A stretch of 34,748 bases of DNA from Muribaculaceae bacterium (GCA_017478855.1 JAFVCX010000010.1:1-34748); one strand, 5' to 3'; counted from the first letter of the stretch, positions 7,797-16,058 are shown. Numbers and translations are program-made. The notes: generated from the letters alone by a model not told the origin.

Positions 7797-8830
7797 AGTG
7801 ATTGTTCTTCGGTGACCCCTGTTATTTCTTTTTTGTCATTTCTGTCTAATGCTATGCCCACAAAGGCTATCACGCCCAGCACAATGATGAGCAACTGCTG
7901 CACGCCCCAAACCAGCCATGAGAATGCCGAAGCCTGCGCATCATAGGGGGCACTGGGCGGAAACGCGCCCACACCATAGAGCGACAGACCAAAGATGATG
8001 GCAAATTGCCACGGCCCCAAGCCCCCGTTGCTGGGCACCGCCATGCCTATGCTGCTCAGCACAAACAGCACCAGCACCGGCAAAGCACCTAACTGCACCG
8101 TAAAAGCAAAAGCCTTCGACGCAATATACAATTGCAGATAATAGCAACCCCAAATGAGCAACGTGTAGCCCAAGAAATACCATTTTCCCTTCATGCTCAC
8201 TATGGCAGCAAAGCCATCCCACAGGTTGTGCAGCACGCCGCGCAGGCCAGCCACCACGCGATTCTCGCTCTTGCTGCGATATAGCCACAGCAAAGCCAGC
8301 ACGCCCAACACACACAGCACGCCCACGCTCCAAAGCGTCAGCGTGGCCGCCGATGCGCCGCCATCGCGCTGATCCCAGAACTTCCAAAATGCGTCTTGTG
8401 CCCAAAAGAAGGTCACGACAGCGAGCAAGAGCACCGTCACAGTGTCGCTCAAGCGGTCGCCCACCAGCGAGCCGAGCACGGTGGCAAACGAGGCTTGCTC
8501 TCGCCGGGCCACATAGCCCGCACGCCATACTTCGCCCAAGCGCGGGAACAGCAGATTCACAAAATAAGTGCCAAAGATGGAGTACACCAGCGCATATAAG
8601 GGAGTGTGTATGCCTATGGCACGCAACTGCAACCGCCAGCGCAGGGCACGAAACACATGGCTCAACACACTCACGATCACCACCGGCACAAACCAGCGAT
8701 AATCCACATCTTGTCGCAGGCTGGTCTTGATGGCCTCCAAGTCCACGTTGGCATAGAGAAACCACGCCAACCCCACACTGATGACCACCGGAATGCCATA
8801 CTTGATAAATATAGAAATCAGTTTTTTCAC
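7793..8830 (-). CDS. lysylphosphatidylglycerol synthase TM-region/flippase-like membrane protein (UPF0104)
   Basis: This 345-residue polytopic inner-membrane protein has about eight hydrophobic helices. The family-typical motifs are RALRWRLQLRAIG, FGTYFVNLLFPRLGEVWRAGYV and GGLGPWQFAII. Relatives include the flippase half of MprF and the AglD/YbhN group, proposed to move or expose lipids across the membrane. There is no aminoacyl-transferase domain, so no lysyl-lipid synthesis is expected. It is first in its unit, behind a strong promoter. Its neighbours are an acyltransferase and an LptE-like protein, which suggests envelope lipid handling. The substrate is unknown. Confidence 0.88.
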   Translation of the reverse strand: MKKLISIFIKYGIPVVISVGLAWFLYANVDLEAIKTSLRQDVDYRWFVPVVIVSVLSHVFRALRWRLQLRAIGIHTPLYALVYSIFGTYFVNLLFPRLGEVWRAGYVARREQASFATVLGSLVGDRLSDTVTVLLLAVVTFFWAQDAFWKFWDQRDGGASAATLTLWSVGVLCVLGVLALLWLYRSKSENRVVAGLRGVLHNLWDGFAAIVSMKGKWYFLGYTLLIWGCYYLQLYIASKAFAFTVQLGALPVLVLFVLSSIGMAVPSNGGLGPWQFAIIFGLSLYGVGAFPPSAPYDAQASAFSWLVWGVQQLLIIVLGVIAFVGIALDRNDKKEITGVTEEQSL

Positions 8831-8851
8831 TGCCGTTTCACTTTAAGACTG

Positions 8852-8882
8852 CAAAATTAGTGCAAACCGAAAACAATACAAA
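8852..8882 (-). promoter_or_regulatory. promoter of the flippase-like operon
   Basis: Minus strand: a TTTG -33 box (plus 8879-8882), 19-nt spacer, then TAATTTTG (plus 8852-8859). It fits the Bacteroidetes consensus TTTG-N19-TAnnTTTG exactly, about 22 nt ahead of the start codon. Confidence 0.8.
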
Positions 8883-9128
8883 ATAAACTCGTTTATTTTT
8901 GTTGTTGAGGTGCCGCCTAATTAATCTAACATTAGTGCAAGGTGAGCGCAAATGCAAATTTATTTGCAATTTGCCGAACCGAAGCCTCATTTCGAGGTGC
9001 AGCCTCAACATGGGGCGGATGGTCACTGAAGGCCAATCGCGCTGATGGCAACGGTTGCATTCAGCAACTCCCGGAGAACCCACATTTAGGAAAAGGATGG
9101 GCCATGAGGGCTGTTTCGCGGCTTTTAT
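8883..9128. other. intergenic region with imperfect inverted and direct repeats
   Basis: No convincing gene lies between the two divergent promoters. At 8948-8974 there is a nearly perfect inverted repeat, GCAAATGCAAAT / ATTTGCaATTTGC, with a 2-nt centre and one bulged base. A 14-nt near-repeat GAGGTGCCGCCTAA / GAGGTGCAGCCTCA occurs at 8907-8920 and 8994-9007. A plus-strand frame opening at 8942 runs into ksgA out of frame and looks spurious. Confidence 0.4.
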
Positions 9129-9159
9129 TTTGTGCAACGCGCGATTTTTGTTACCTTTG
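9129..9159 (+). promoter_or_regulatory. promoter of ksgA-mgtE
   Basis: TTTG (9129-9132), a 19-nt spacer and TACCTTTG (9152-9159) form an exact Bacteroidetes-type promoter. The expected transcription start near 9165 leaves a leader of about 24 nt to the ATG at 9189. Confidence 0.85.
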
Positions 9160-9188
9160 TGGGTTGGAAACGAAACACGCACTGCAAA

Positions 9189-9992
9189 ATGCAAGTAAGA
9201 GCGAAAAAATCATTGGGACAACACTTCCTCACCGATTTGAATGTGGCCGAGCGAATCGCACGCACCCTCGACGGGTGCGATATGCCCGTGCTCGAAGTGG
9301 GGCCGGGCATGGGCGTGCTCACCCAATTCCTGATTGAACAGCATCACGACCTGCGCGTGGTGGAGCTTGACCAAGAGAGCGTTGACTACCTGCAAGTGCA
9401 TTTTCCACAGCTGCAAGGTCGCATCATTGAAGCCGATTTCTTGCAACTCGACTTGCGTGCCACCATGGGCCATGCACCCTTTGCCGTCATAGGGAATTAC
9501 CCCTACAACATTTCGTCGCAAATCTTGTTCAAAGTGCTGGAGCATAAAGACCAAGTGCCCGTGTGCAGTGGCATGTTTCAACGCGAGGTGGCACAGCGCG
9601 TGGCTTCAGGCCCCGGTTCAAAAGACTATGGCATCCTCTCGGTGCTGTTGCAGGTGTGGTATGACATTGAATACCTTTTCACCGTCGACGAGCATGTGTT
9701 TAATCCTCCGCCAAAGGTAAAATCTGGGGTCATTCGCCTCACGCGAAACAAGGTCACGCATCCCGGATGCGATGAGCGTTTGCTGCAAAAAGTGGTGAAG
9801 GCGGCCTTTGGCCAGCGACGCAAAATGCTCCGCAACTCCATGCGCAGCCTGTTTCCTCCCAATTGCCCCGAGCTGAGCGACCCCTTGTTTAATCGCAGGC
9901 CCGAACAGATGTCGGTGCAAGATTTCATTGGCCTCACCAACCGCGTAGCGGAGTATCAACCCTCAAAAACCACAGCTCATGAAGGAGATTAA
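9189..9992 (+). CDS. rsmA: 16S rRNA (adenine1518-N6/adenine1519-N6)-dimethyltransferase
   Basis: RsmA (KsgA) dimethylates two adjacent adenines in the 3'-terminal helix 45 loop of 16S rRNA with S-adenosylmethionine, late in 30S assembly. The 267-residue product begins MQVRAKKSLGQHFLTD. It has the SAM-binding motif LEVGPGMGVLT, the acidic VVELDQ motif and the catalytic NYPYNIS motif. The frame is open back to 9132, but that region holds the promoter, so the ATG at 9189 is the right start. The last 14 nt overlap mgtE, so the two genes are translationally coupled. Length and motifs are normal. Confidence 0.97.
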   Translation: MQVRAKKSLGQHFLTDLNVAERIARTLDGCDMPVLEVGPGMGVLTQFLIEQHHDLRVVELDQESVDYLQVHFPQLQGRIIEADFLQLDLRATMGHAPFAVIGNYPYNISSQILFKVLEHKDQVPVCSGMFQREVAQRVASGPGSKDYGILSVLLQVWYDIEYLFTVDEHVFNPPPKVKSGVIRLTRNKVTHPGCDERLLQKVVKAAFGQRRKMLRNSMRSLFPPNCPELSDPLFNRRPEQMSVQDFIGLTNRVAEYQPSKTTAHEGD

Positions 9993-11358
9993 CGAAGAAT
10001 ACATTGAGGAATTGCGCGACTTGATCAAGACACAAGACGCCACTCAGTTGCTTGCCGCTATAAACGACATGCATCCCGCCGACATCGCCGAGATCGTGAG
10101 CGACCTTGATGCCGATGAGGCCCTTTTCCTGTTGCAGCTGCTCGACGATGAAACCGCCGCCGATGTTCTTGTGGAACTCGATGAGGACGAGCGTGGCGAC
10201 CTGCTGGAGTTGATGAGCAACGAAGATATTGCCCGCCAGCTGGAGCAGATGGACGCCAACGATGCTGTGGACGTGATCCAAGAGCTTGACGACGACGATC
10301 GCGAAGATGTGATTAAGCACATCGACGATGTGGAGCAGGCAGGCGACATCGTAGATCTTCTGCAATATGACGAGGACACCGCCGGTGGTCACATGAGCAC
10401 CGAGATGATTGTGGTGAATGAGAACCTCTCTATGCCCGACTGCATCAAGACTATGCGCGAGCAGGCCGGCGACATGGATGAAATCTACAACATCTATGTG
10501 GTGGACGACGACAATCGCCTCAAAGGCATCTTCCCTCTGAAGACCACCATCACCAATCCCAGCGCCAACAAGATTAAGCATGTGATGGAGCCTGACCCCA
10601 TCTCGGTGCGTACCGATACGCCCATCGACGATGTGGCCCTCGACTTTGAGAAATATGACCTCGTGGCCATGCCTGTGGTCGATTCCATTGGTCGCTTGGT
10701 GGGACGCATCACGGTGGACGACATCATGGAGCAAGTGCGCGAACAAAGCGAGCGCGACTACCAGTTGGCTTCGGGTATCAGTGCCGACATCGAAACCGAC
10801 GATAACATTTTCATGCAAGTCAGGGCGCGATTGCCGTGGCTCCTGATAGGTCTTGCCGGAGGAATCCTCAATGCGCGCATTCTTGGAGGCAGCGAGGACA
10901 ATTTGCTGAGCGTGCTGCCGGGCATCGCGTTCTTCATTCCGCTCATTGGTGGCACGGGCGGTAATGTGGGCACGCAATCGAGCGCCATTGTGGTGCAAGG
11001 TTTGGCCAACGGCAGCCTTGAATTGCGGCAGGCCGGCAAGCATCTGCTCAAGGAATTGGGCTTTGCATTGATTATTGCACTGGTCATTTCAGGCCTCATC
11101 TATGGCTACAACACCCTCTTCCCCAGCGACCGCGCCACCGCCACTGTCACTTCGCTGGCTGTGAGCCTCTCGCTGTTTTGTGTCATCTTGTTCGCCTCGC
11201 TCTTTGGTGCCATGGTGCCCATCGCCCTTGAGAAACTCAAGATTGACCCCGCGCTGGCCACCGGCCCCTTCATTCAGGTGACTAACGACATCGTGGGCAT
11301 GTCCATCTACATGACCGTGAGCACATGGCTCATCCACACTTTCTCCCATCTGTTATAA
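9979..11358 (+). CDS. mgtE: magnesium transporter MgtE
   Basis: MgtE is a dimeric, Mg2+-gated Mg2+ channel of the inner membrane. The 459-residue product shows the full architecture. The acidic N domain (about 1-125) carries DIAEIVSDLDADEALFLLQLLDD and repeated DDD/EDE patches that sense cytosolic magnesium. A CBS pair (about 130-255) includes MPVVDSIGRLVGRITVDDI. Five membrane helices (about 280-459) contain the pore signature GGTGGNVGTQSSAIVVQGLA. It overlaps the end of rsmA by 14 nt and has no promoter of its own that I can see. The dehydrogenase gene follows after 37 nt. I saw no magnesium riboswitch. Confidence 0.97.
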   Translation: MKEINEEYIEELRDLIKTQDATQLLAAINDMHPADIAEIVSDLDADEALFLLQLLDDETAADVLVELDEDERGDLLELMSNEDIARQLEQMDANDAVDVIQELDDDDREDVIKHIDDVEQAGDIVDLLQYDEDTAGGHMSTEMIVVNENLSMPDCIKTMREQAGDMDEIYNIYVVDDDNRLKGIFPLKTTITNPSANKIKHVMEPDPISVRTDTPIDDVALDFEKYDLVAMPVVDSIGRLVGRITVDDIMEQVREQSERDYQLASGISADIETDDNIFMQVRARLPWLLIGLAGGILNARILGGSEDNLLSVLPGIAFFIPLIGGTGGNVGTQSSAIVVQGLANGSLELRQAGKHLLKELGFALIIALVISGLIYGYNTLFPSDRATATVTSLAVSLSLFCVILFASLFGAMVPIALEKLKIDPALATGPFIQVTNDIVGMSIYMTVSTWLIHTFSHLL

Positions 11359-11395
11359 TTATCAACCCTGCCAAGAAATAACGCTGAATAAAAAC

Positions 11396-12592
11396 ATGAA
11401 CAAAGTCATTATCATCGGTTGCGGCGGCGTGGGAACCGTGTGTGCACACAAATGCGCACAGAATCCCGACGTGTTTCATGAAATCGTGATTGCATCGCGC
11501 AACAAAACCAAATGCGACGCAGTGGCTCGGGCCATCGGCGCACCCAACATCACCACTGACCAAGTGGATGCCGACGACGTGGAGCAGCTTGTGGCACTCT
11601 TCAACCGTCATAAGCCCAATCTGGTCATCAATTTGGCTCTCCCCTATCAAGACCTCACCATCATGGAAGCCTGCCTCAAGTGCGGAGTGAACTATCTGGA
11701 CACGGCCAACTATGAGCCGCGCGACGAAGCTCATTTCGAATACAGCTGGCAATGGGCCTACCGCGAACGGTTTGAGCAAGCCGGGCTCACGGCCATCTTG
11801 GGCTGCGGTTTTGACCCGGGAGTGAGCGGCATCTACACCGCACGCGCTGCCAAGCACCACTTCAAGGAGATGCACTACCTCGACATCGTGGATTGCAATG
11901 CCGGCAACCATGGCAAAGCCTTTGCCACCAACTTCAATCCCGAAATCAACATACGCGAGATCACTCAAAAGGGTCGCTACTGGCAAGATGGTCAGTGGGT
12001 GCAAACCGGAGCGCTCGAGATTCACAAGCCGCTCACCTATCCTGAAATCGGGCCGCGTGAGAGCTATCTGATGTATCACGAGGAACTGGAGTCGCTCGTG
12101 CTCAACTATCCCACCATTAAGCGTGCACGCTTTTGGATGACTTTTGGGCAGGAATACCTCACTCACCTGCGCGTGATTCAAGACATTGGCATGGCTCGCA
12201 TCGACCCCATCATGTATAATGGCGTGGAGATTGTGCCCTTGCAGTTCCTCAAAGCCGTGCTGCCCAATCCTCAAGACCTCGGCGAGAACTACACCGGTCA
12301 GACCTCCATCGGTTGCCGCATCAGTGGCATTGGCAAAGACGGCCCGCCTCTCACCTACTACATCTATAACAACTGCGACCATCATGCAGCCTATGAGGAA
12401 ACCGGCATGCAAGCTGTGAGCTACACCACCGGCGTACCTGCCATGACGGGTGCCATGATGTTCCTCAAAGGGTTGTGGGTAAAGCCCGGCGTACACAACG
12501 TGGAGGAGTTCGACCCCGATCCGTTCCTCGACGAAGTGGCCAAGCAAGGCCTGCCGTGGCATGAGCAATTCAACATCGACCTTGAGTTGTAA
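11396..12592 (+). CDS. carboxynorspermidine dehydrogenase-like (saccharopine dehydrogenase family)
   Basis: The 398-residue product belongs to the saccharopine-dehydrogenase family. The Rossmann motif IIIGCGGVGTV is at the N-terminus. Further family-typical segments are NLALPYQDLTIMEACLKCGVNYLDTANYEP and ILGCGFDPGVSG. Length and motifs fit the bacterial carboxynorspermidine/carboxyspermidine dehydrogenase. That enzyme reductively condenses aspartate semialdehyde with a diamine in spermidine synthesis. Its usual partner, the pyridoxal-phosphate decarboxylase NspC, is not in the window. It follows mgtE by 37 nt and is probably the last gene of the rsmA unit, ending at the hairpin 12 nt downstream. 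A lysine-pathway saccharopine dehydrogenase is less likely. Confidence 0.85.
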   Translation: MNKVIIIGCGGVGTVCAHKCAQNPDVFHEIVIASRNKTKCDAVARAIGAPNITTDQVDADDVEQLVALFNRHKPNLVINLALPYQDLTIMEACLKCGVNYLDTANYEPRDEAHFEYSWQWAYRERFEQAGLTAILGCGFDPGVSGIYTARAAKHHFKEMHYLDIVDCNAGNHGKAFATNFNPEINIREITQKGRYWQDGQWVQTGALEIHKPLTYPEIGPRESYLMYHEELESLVLNYPTIKRARFWMTFGQEYLTHLRVIQDIGMARIDPIMYNGVEIVPLQFLKAVLPNPQDLGENYTGQTSIGCRISGIGKDGPPLTYYIYNNCDHHAAYEETGMQAVSYTTGVPAMTGAMMFLKGLWVKPGVHNVEEFDPDPFLDEVAKQGLPWHEQFNIDLEL

Positions 12593-12603
12593 ATTCAGCG
12601 ACA

Positions 12604-12644
12604 AAAAGGGCGGTCGAAGATTTCCTGTTCTCAACCGCCCTTTT
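12604..12644. terminator. bidirectional terminator between the dehydrogenase gene and cdd
   Basis: AAAAGGGCGGT (12604-12614) pairs with ACCGCCCTTTT (12634-12644) around a 19-nt loop. The stem is flanked by A on the left and T on the right, so it gives a U-tract in both directions. It serves the converging plus-strand dehydrogenase gene and minus-strand cdd. Confidence 0.88.
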
Positions 12645-12679
12645 GCTTTTCTCGCCTTGTGCCGCGAGTGAACACGGCA

Positions 12680-13147
12680 TCAGAAGCTGTCGAAGCACAA
12701 TGGCAGCAAGGCGGCAATGCTCGACACGCGATAGATGCGCTCACGGCCCACAAGATAGATGGCGATGGGATGCGGAGCGTTTTTCTCGAACTCAAGAATG
12801 GCCTGACGACACACGCCACAAGGCGCACATGGCTCTTCTACAAAGTCGCCGCGCGTGTGTGCTGTCACCGCAAGCATCTTGATGGGCACTCCCGGATAGT
12901 TGGCTCCGGCATTATAGATGGCACTGCGTTCACCACATATTCCGGCAAACGCCGCGTTTTCCTGATTGGCCCCCTTAATAAACACGCCATTATCGAGCAA
13001 TAGGGCCGCGCCCACATGAAAATTGCTATAAGGGGCATAAGATGCTTGGGTGGCCTCACGAGCAAGGTTCACCAGCTGCAATTCTTGGTCGTTCAACTCA
13101 TCGTAGGAGAGTTCCTCTATCTTGGTGTTAATGTTTCGTTCTTTCAT
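12680..13147 (-). CDS. cdd: cytidine deaminase
   Basis: Cytidine deaminase converts cytidine and deoxycytidine to uridine and deoxyuridine in pyrimidine salvage. The 155-residue product is the small tetrameric type. The first zinc motif is ENAAFAGICGER, with Cys71 as ligand and Glu73 as general acid/base. The second is PCAPCGVC, supplying Cys110 and Cys113. The common CAER is CGER here, a conservative change. Substrate-loop residues SNFHVGAAL are present. It is transcribed divergently from the GH73 gene with only 21 nt between start codons, so its promoter sits inside the GH73 reading frame. Confidence 0.95.
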   Translation of the reverse strand: MKERNINTKIEELSYDELNDQELQLVNLAREATQASYAPYSNFHVGAALLLDNGVFIKGANQENAAFAGICGERSAIYNAGANYPGVPIKMLAVTAHTRGDFVEEPCAPCGVCRQAILEFEKNAPHPIAIYLVGRERIYRVSSIAALLPLCFDSF

Positions 13148-13168
13148 AAGCGTAAAAATGATTTGCTG

Positions 13169-13870
13169 ATGCGCAAAATTAGCGAAAGTTTTTCAAACAT
13201 CCAACTCACCCGCGCCATTTGTCTTGTTTTTGCAATGGTCGTGGCATTCGGTTTGCCGGCCCAACGGCTCAACGCAAGCTATCTTGCCTATATTGAGCAG
13301 TATAAAGATATCGCTTTGGCTCACGAGCAGGAATTTGGCATTCCGGCTTGCATCACGTTGGCGCAAGGTTTGCTCGAAAGTTCTGCCGGCAAGAGCTACC
13401 TCGCAAGGCGCGGCAACAATCACTTTGGCATAAAATGCTATAGCTGGAGTGGCCCTGCCGTGGAGTATGACGACTCTTTGCAACACAGCTGTTATCGCAG
13501 TTACGGCTGCGCCGAAGATTCCTTTCTCGACCATGCCAAGTTCCTGAAAGGGAAGCGTTACAGCTCACTTTACACGCTCGATATCACCGACTATGCCGCT
13601 TGGGCCGCAGGGCTGCGTGCTTGCGGTTATGCCGAAGATCCGGCCTATCCCAAGAAGCTCATCGCCATCATTGAGCAATATGAGCTGCACAGGCTCACTC
13701 CAAGCGTGGCTGCGCCCTCAGCCGACCAGTCCGATTCAGAACGGGTGCGCACCCGTGTGGCCGGTGCTTTTGGCTCCGCGTCGTCCCGCAAGAGCGAACC
13801 GGTGCCGGTGTTGCCGCGTCATGTGGCCATGCCCCGGGGCACGGCTCTATCAAGTGCCGACAACGATTAA
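13169..13870 (+). CDS. exported GH73 N-acetylglucosaminidase (peptidoglycan hydrolase)
   Basis: This is a glucosaminidase of the FlgJ/GH73 type that cuts the glycan strands of peptidoglycan. The 233-residue form starts at the ATG at 13169, directly before a signal peptide (residues 1 to about 35, core AICLVFAMVVAFGL). The catalytic domain spans about 37-180. Its Glu70 lies in the AQGLLESSAGKS motif, followed by NNHFGIKC and the YRSYGCAEDSFLDHAKFL segment. The remaining 55 residues are Ser/Pro/Arg-rich and probably unstructured, with no LysM domain. The frame is open upstream to 13016, but that stretch is the antisense of cdd. It converges on recA with a 14-nt gap. I see no clear promoter; one would have to lie within cdd. 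Confidence 0.88.
   Translation: MRKISESFSNIQLTRAICLVFAMVVAFGLPAQRLNASYLAYIEQYKDIALAHEQEFGIPACITLAQGLLESSAGKSYLARRGNNHFGIKCYSWSGPAVEYDDSLQHSCYRSYGCAEDSFLDHAKFLKGKRYSSLYTLDITDYAAWAAGLRACGYAEDPAYPKKLIAIIEQYELHRLTPSVAAPSADQSDSERVRTRVAGAFGSASSRKSEPVPVLPRHVAMPRGTALSSADND
13174..13204 (-). promoter_or_regulatory. cdd promoter, inside the GH73 5' coding region
   Basis: Minus strand: TTG (plus 13202-13204), a 20-nt spacer, then TAATTTTG (plus 13174-13181), about 26 nt ahead of the cdd ATG. Both boxes fall within the first 12 codons of the GH73 gene. Confidence 0.7.
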
Positions 13871-13884
13871 TCCGTGACCTCGCT

Positions 13885-14925
13885 TTATTTGGCGTGAGCC
13901 GCCTCCATGATGCGAGCCTCGATTTCCTCGGCAAGCTCAGGATTATCGGCCACCATTTGCTTGGCGGCATCACGGCCTTGACCCAATTTCGAGCCTTCAT
14001 AGCTGAACCACGAGCCGCTTTTCTTTACGATGCCGTAGTCCACACCCATGTCGATAATCTCGCTTTCACGGCTGATGCCCTGCCCGAACATGATGTCGAA
14101 CTCCGCTTTGCGGAAGGGAGGCGCCACCTTGTTTTTCACCACTTTCACGCGTGTGAGATTGCCCAGCACTTTCTCGCCATCCTTGATTTGCCCCAAGCGA
14201 CGAATGTCGAGGCGCACCGACGAATAGAACTTCAACGCATTGCCACCCGTGGTCGTTTCGGGGTTGCCAAACATCATGCCAATTTTCTCGCGCAACTGGT
14301 TGATGAAGATGCAGCATGTGTTGGTCTTGCTGATGGTCGCCGTGAGCTTGCGAAGAGCTTGCGACATGAGGCGAGCTTGCAGACCCACCTTGTTTTCTCC
14401 CATGTCACCCTCGATTTCGGCCTTTGGCGTGAGCGCGGCCACACTGTCAATCACAATAATGTCGATGGCCGAGCTGCGAATGAGCTGGTCGGCGATTTCA
14501 AGTGCCTGCTCACCATTGTCGGGCTGCGAAATCCACAAATTGTTCACATCCACACCCAGCGCCTCGGCATAAAACCGGTCGAAGGCATGCTCGGCATCGA
14601 TGATGGCTGCAATGCCACCCATTCGCTGTGCCTCAGCTATGGCATGAATGGCCAGCGTGGTCTTACCACTCGATTCGGGTCCATAGATTTCGATGATTCT
14701 TCCTCTTGGGTAACCACCCACTCCCAGAGCAAGATTCAAACCGATGGAACCGGTGGGAATCACCTCAATATTTTCGATATTGTCGTCGCCCATTTTCATG
14801 ATGGAGCCGCGTCCGAAAGTCTTGTCAATTTTGTCCATCGCCACTTGCAATGCCTTCAGTTTCTCAGCACTCACCGCAGCGCGAGCCGGCTGCTCGGCAG
14901 GATTCATGATGTTGTTGTCTTCCAT
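13885..14925 (-). CDS. recA: recombinase RecA
   Basis: RecA forms ATP-dependent filaments on single-stranded DNA for homologous recombination and acts as coprotease in the SOS response. The 346-residue product has Walker A GPESSGKT (82-89), Walker [14 protein letters not shown]-binding loop L1 ([10 protein letters not shown]), the central NQLREKIG motif and loop L2 ([16 protein letters not shown]). The short C-terminal tail is less acidic than that of E. coli. The first codon at 14925 follows an ideal leader from the -7 box at 14968-14975. A 17-bp dyad lies just upstream of that box. Confidence 0.98.
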   Translation of the reverse strand: MEDNNIMNPAEQPARAAVSAEKLKALQVAMDKIDKTFGRGSIMKMGDDNIENIEVIPTGSIGLNLALGVGGYPRGRIIEIYGPESSGKTTLAIHAIAEAQRMGGIAAIIDAEHAFDRFYAEALGVDVNNLWISQPDNGEQALEIADQLIRSSAIDIIVIDSVAALTPKAEIEGDMGENKVGLQARLMSQALRKLTATISKTNTCCIFINQLREKIGMMFGNPETTTGGNALKFYSSVRLDIRRLGQIKDGEKVLGNLTRVKVVKNKVAPPFRKAEFDIMFGQGISRESEIIDMGVDYGIVKKSGSWFSYEGSKLGQGRDAAKQMVADNPELAEEIEARIMEAAHAK

Positions 14926-14967
14926 ATTCTTTTTTTGTTTTTAATGTTATTAATCTGATTCACGATG

Positions 14968-14975
14968 CAAAATTA
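14968..14975 (-). promoter_or_regulatory. recA -7 element
   Basis: Minus-strand TAATTTTG matches TAnnTTTG. There is no clear TTG at the expected -33 position. That position is occupied by the dyad at 14986-15002, which suggests the promoter may depend on or be blocked by a regulator. Confidence 0.65.
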
Positions 14976-14985
14976 GTCATTGTGG

Positions 14986-15002
14986 GTGCCATTTTTCGGC
15001 AC
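14986..15002. promoter_or_regulatory. dyad GTGCC-N7-GGCAC at the recA promoter
   Basis: GTGCC (14986-14990) and GGCAC (14998-15002) are perfect complements around ATTTTTC. The dyad covers the recA -33 region and could be an operator. It also lies 21 nt past the stop of the upstream small membrane protein gene, so a weak terminator is the alternative. The minus-strand reading lacks an adjacent U-tract, which favours an operator. Confidence 0.45.
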
Positions 15003-15023
15003 AACAATCACAACAAACATTAA

Positions 15024-15323
15024 CTATCGAATTTCTTCATAGTCGGCATCTTCAATTTGGCTTTCAGTGCCCGAAAAACTTTCGGTCGCCACCTCCTCGC
15101 GCGGGCCGGTCATTTCTTCAAAGTCGGCATATTCACCTTCTGCCTCGTCATAGCGCTTGCGAGCCGTCGTGCGGTCGTCGCTACGGTTATAGGTGTCATT
15201 GTAGTCGTCGCGGGCTTGCCTATAAGCCTCTTCATAACCCTTGCGAGCCGCGTTCACCGTACGCCACAGCTTAAACAATCTGTATAACACATAGCACAAG
15301 AAGGCACCAATCAAATAACTCAT
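15024..15323 (-). CDS. small membrane-anchored protein, DUF4834-like
   Basis: The 99-residue product has one N-terminal hydrophobic segment (about 1-17, MSYLIGAFLCYVLYRLF). A highly charged helical stretch follows (20-65, with YEEAYRQARDDYNDTYN), then an acidic tail ending DADYEEI. The arrangement resembles the DUF4834 family of Bacteroidales, recalled from pattern and not from a search. Its start overlaps the pssA stop by 4 nt, so it is the third gene of a psd-pssA-small protein operon. The tight coupling suggests an accessory role near the phospholipid enzymes. No function is known to me. Confidence 0.75.
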   Translation of the reverse strand: MSYLIGAFLCYVLYRLFKLWRTVNAARKGYEEAYRQARDDYNDTYNRSDDRTTARKRYDEAEGEYADFEEMTGPREEVATESFSGTESQIEDADYEEIR

Positions 15324-16027
15324 ACTCGTTCACTATTACGGATTGATAACAGAAGTGACAGCAGCACATAAAGGATGATGGCGGCCGCAAAACCCGGCAC
15401 ACCCAACCATGCCACAAAGGCCACTGTGGCCACAACAAGGACGTATTGCGGCCAGTTCTCGGCCACACGCAAAGAGTGCACTTTGAGCGAGAACATGCGC
15501 AAATTGCTCACCATGAGCAACGCCACAATCACCACCACGGCCACCACGGCCAGCAAACTGAGCGTGTGGTGTGAAGCATAAAAATCGCAGAAACCCAGCC
15601 AAAACAACGCGTTGGCCGGTATAGGCAAGCCTATGAAAGTGGTGCTTTGCCGCGTGTCCACATTAAAGCGGGCAAGCCGCAATGCGCCCATGATGGCAAT
15701 GAACAGCGCGGTCAGCCCCACCCAAGCCATTTCGGGGCGGGCCTCCCGCACCAAGTTGAGCAGCATCATGGCCGGAGCCAGTCCGAAACTCACCAAGTCG
15801 CTCAGAGAATCCAATTCTTTTCCTATGGGGCTAACGGCATGCAGCAATCGAGCGGCAAAACCATCTAAAAAATCGGCCACGGCAGCCAGAGCCACAAACA
15901 AGGTGGCCAACTGATAACCCGCCAATCCCCGACAAGTGATTTGCGTGCCTTGAAACGCCGCCACCACGGCCAACGAGCCACACAGCAAGTTGAGGCAAGT
16001 GATGGTGTTAGGAATATATTTCTTCAT
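15320..16027 (-). CDS. pssA: CDP-diacylglycerol--serine O-phosphatidyltransferase
   Basis: PssA makes phosphatidylserine from CDP-diacylglycerol and serine in the inner membrane, the first committed step to phosphatidylethanolamine. The 235-residue product is a polytopic CDP-alcohol phosphatidyltransferase. Its signature DGx2ARx8Gx3Dx3D is complete at residues 55-77 (DGFAAR ... GKELDSLSD), which supplies the metal ligands. About seven hydrophobic helices fit the family. It follows psd by 31 nt and overlaps the next small gene by 4 nt, so substrate and product enzymes are co-expressed. Confidence 0.96.
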   Translation of the reverse strand: MKKYIPNTITCLNLLCGSLAVVAAFQGTQITCRGLAGYQLATLFVALAAVADFLDGFAARLLHAVSPIGKELDSLSDLVSFGLAPAMMLLNLVREARPEMAWVGLTALFIAIMGALRLARFNVDTRQSTTFIGLPIPANALFWLGFCDFYASHHTLSLLAVVAVVVIVALLMVSNLRMFSLKVHSLRVAENWPQYVLVVATVAFVAWLGVPGFAAAIILYVLLSLLLSIRNSERV

Positions 16028-16058
16028 ACAAGGGAAAATCGATGAAATGTTGTTGTGC

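Noticed and set aside
8942-9337. 131-codon plus-strand frame between the flippase-like gene and rsmA
   Set aside because: It overlaps rsmA out of frame and passes through its promoter. The Arg/Gly/Ala-rich tail is the shifted rsmA sequence.
11330-12634. Minus-strand open frame opposite the carboxynorspermidine dehydrogenase-like gene
   Set aside because: It mirrors a gene with a clear Rossmann motif and runs through the shared terminator.
14968-15004. Canonical LexA (SOS) box at recA
   Set aside because: Neither CTG-N10-CAG nor GAAC-N4-GTTC is present. The GTGCC-N7-GGCAC dyad is reported separately without naming a regulator.
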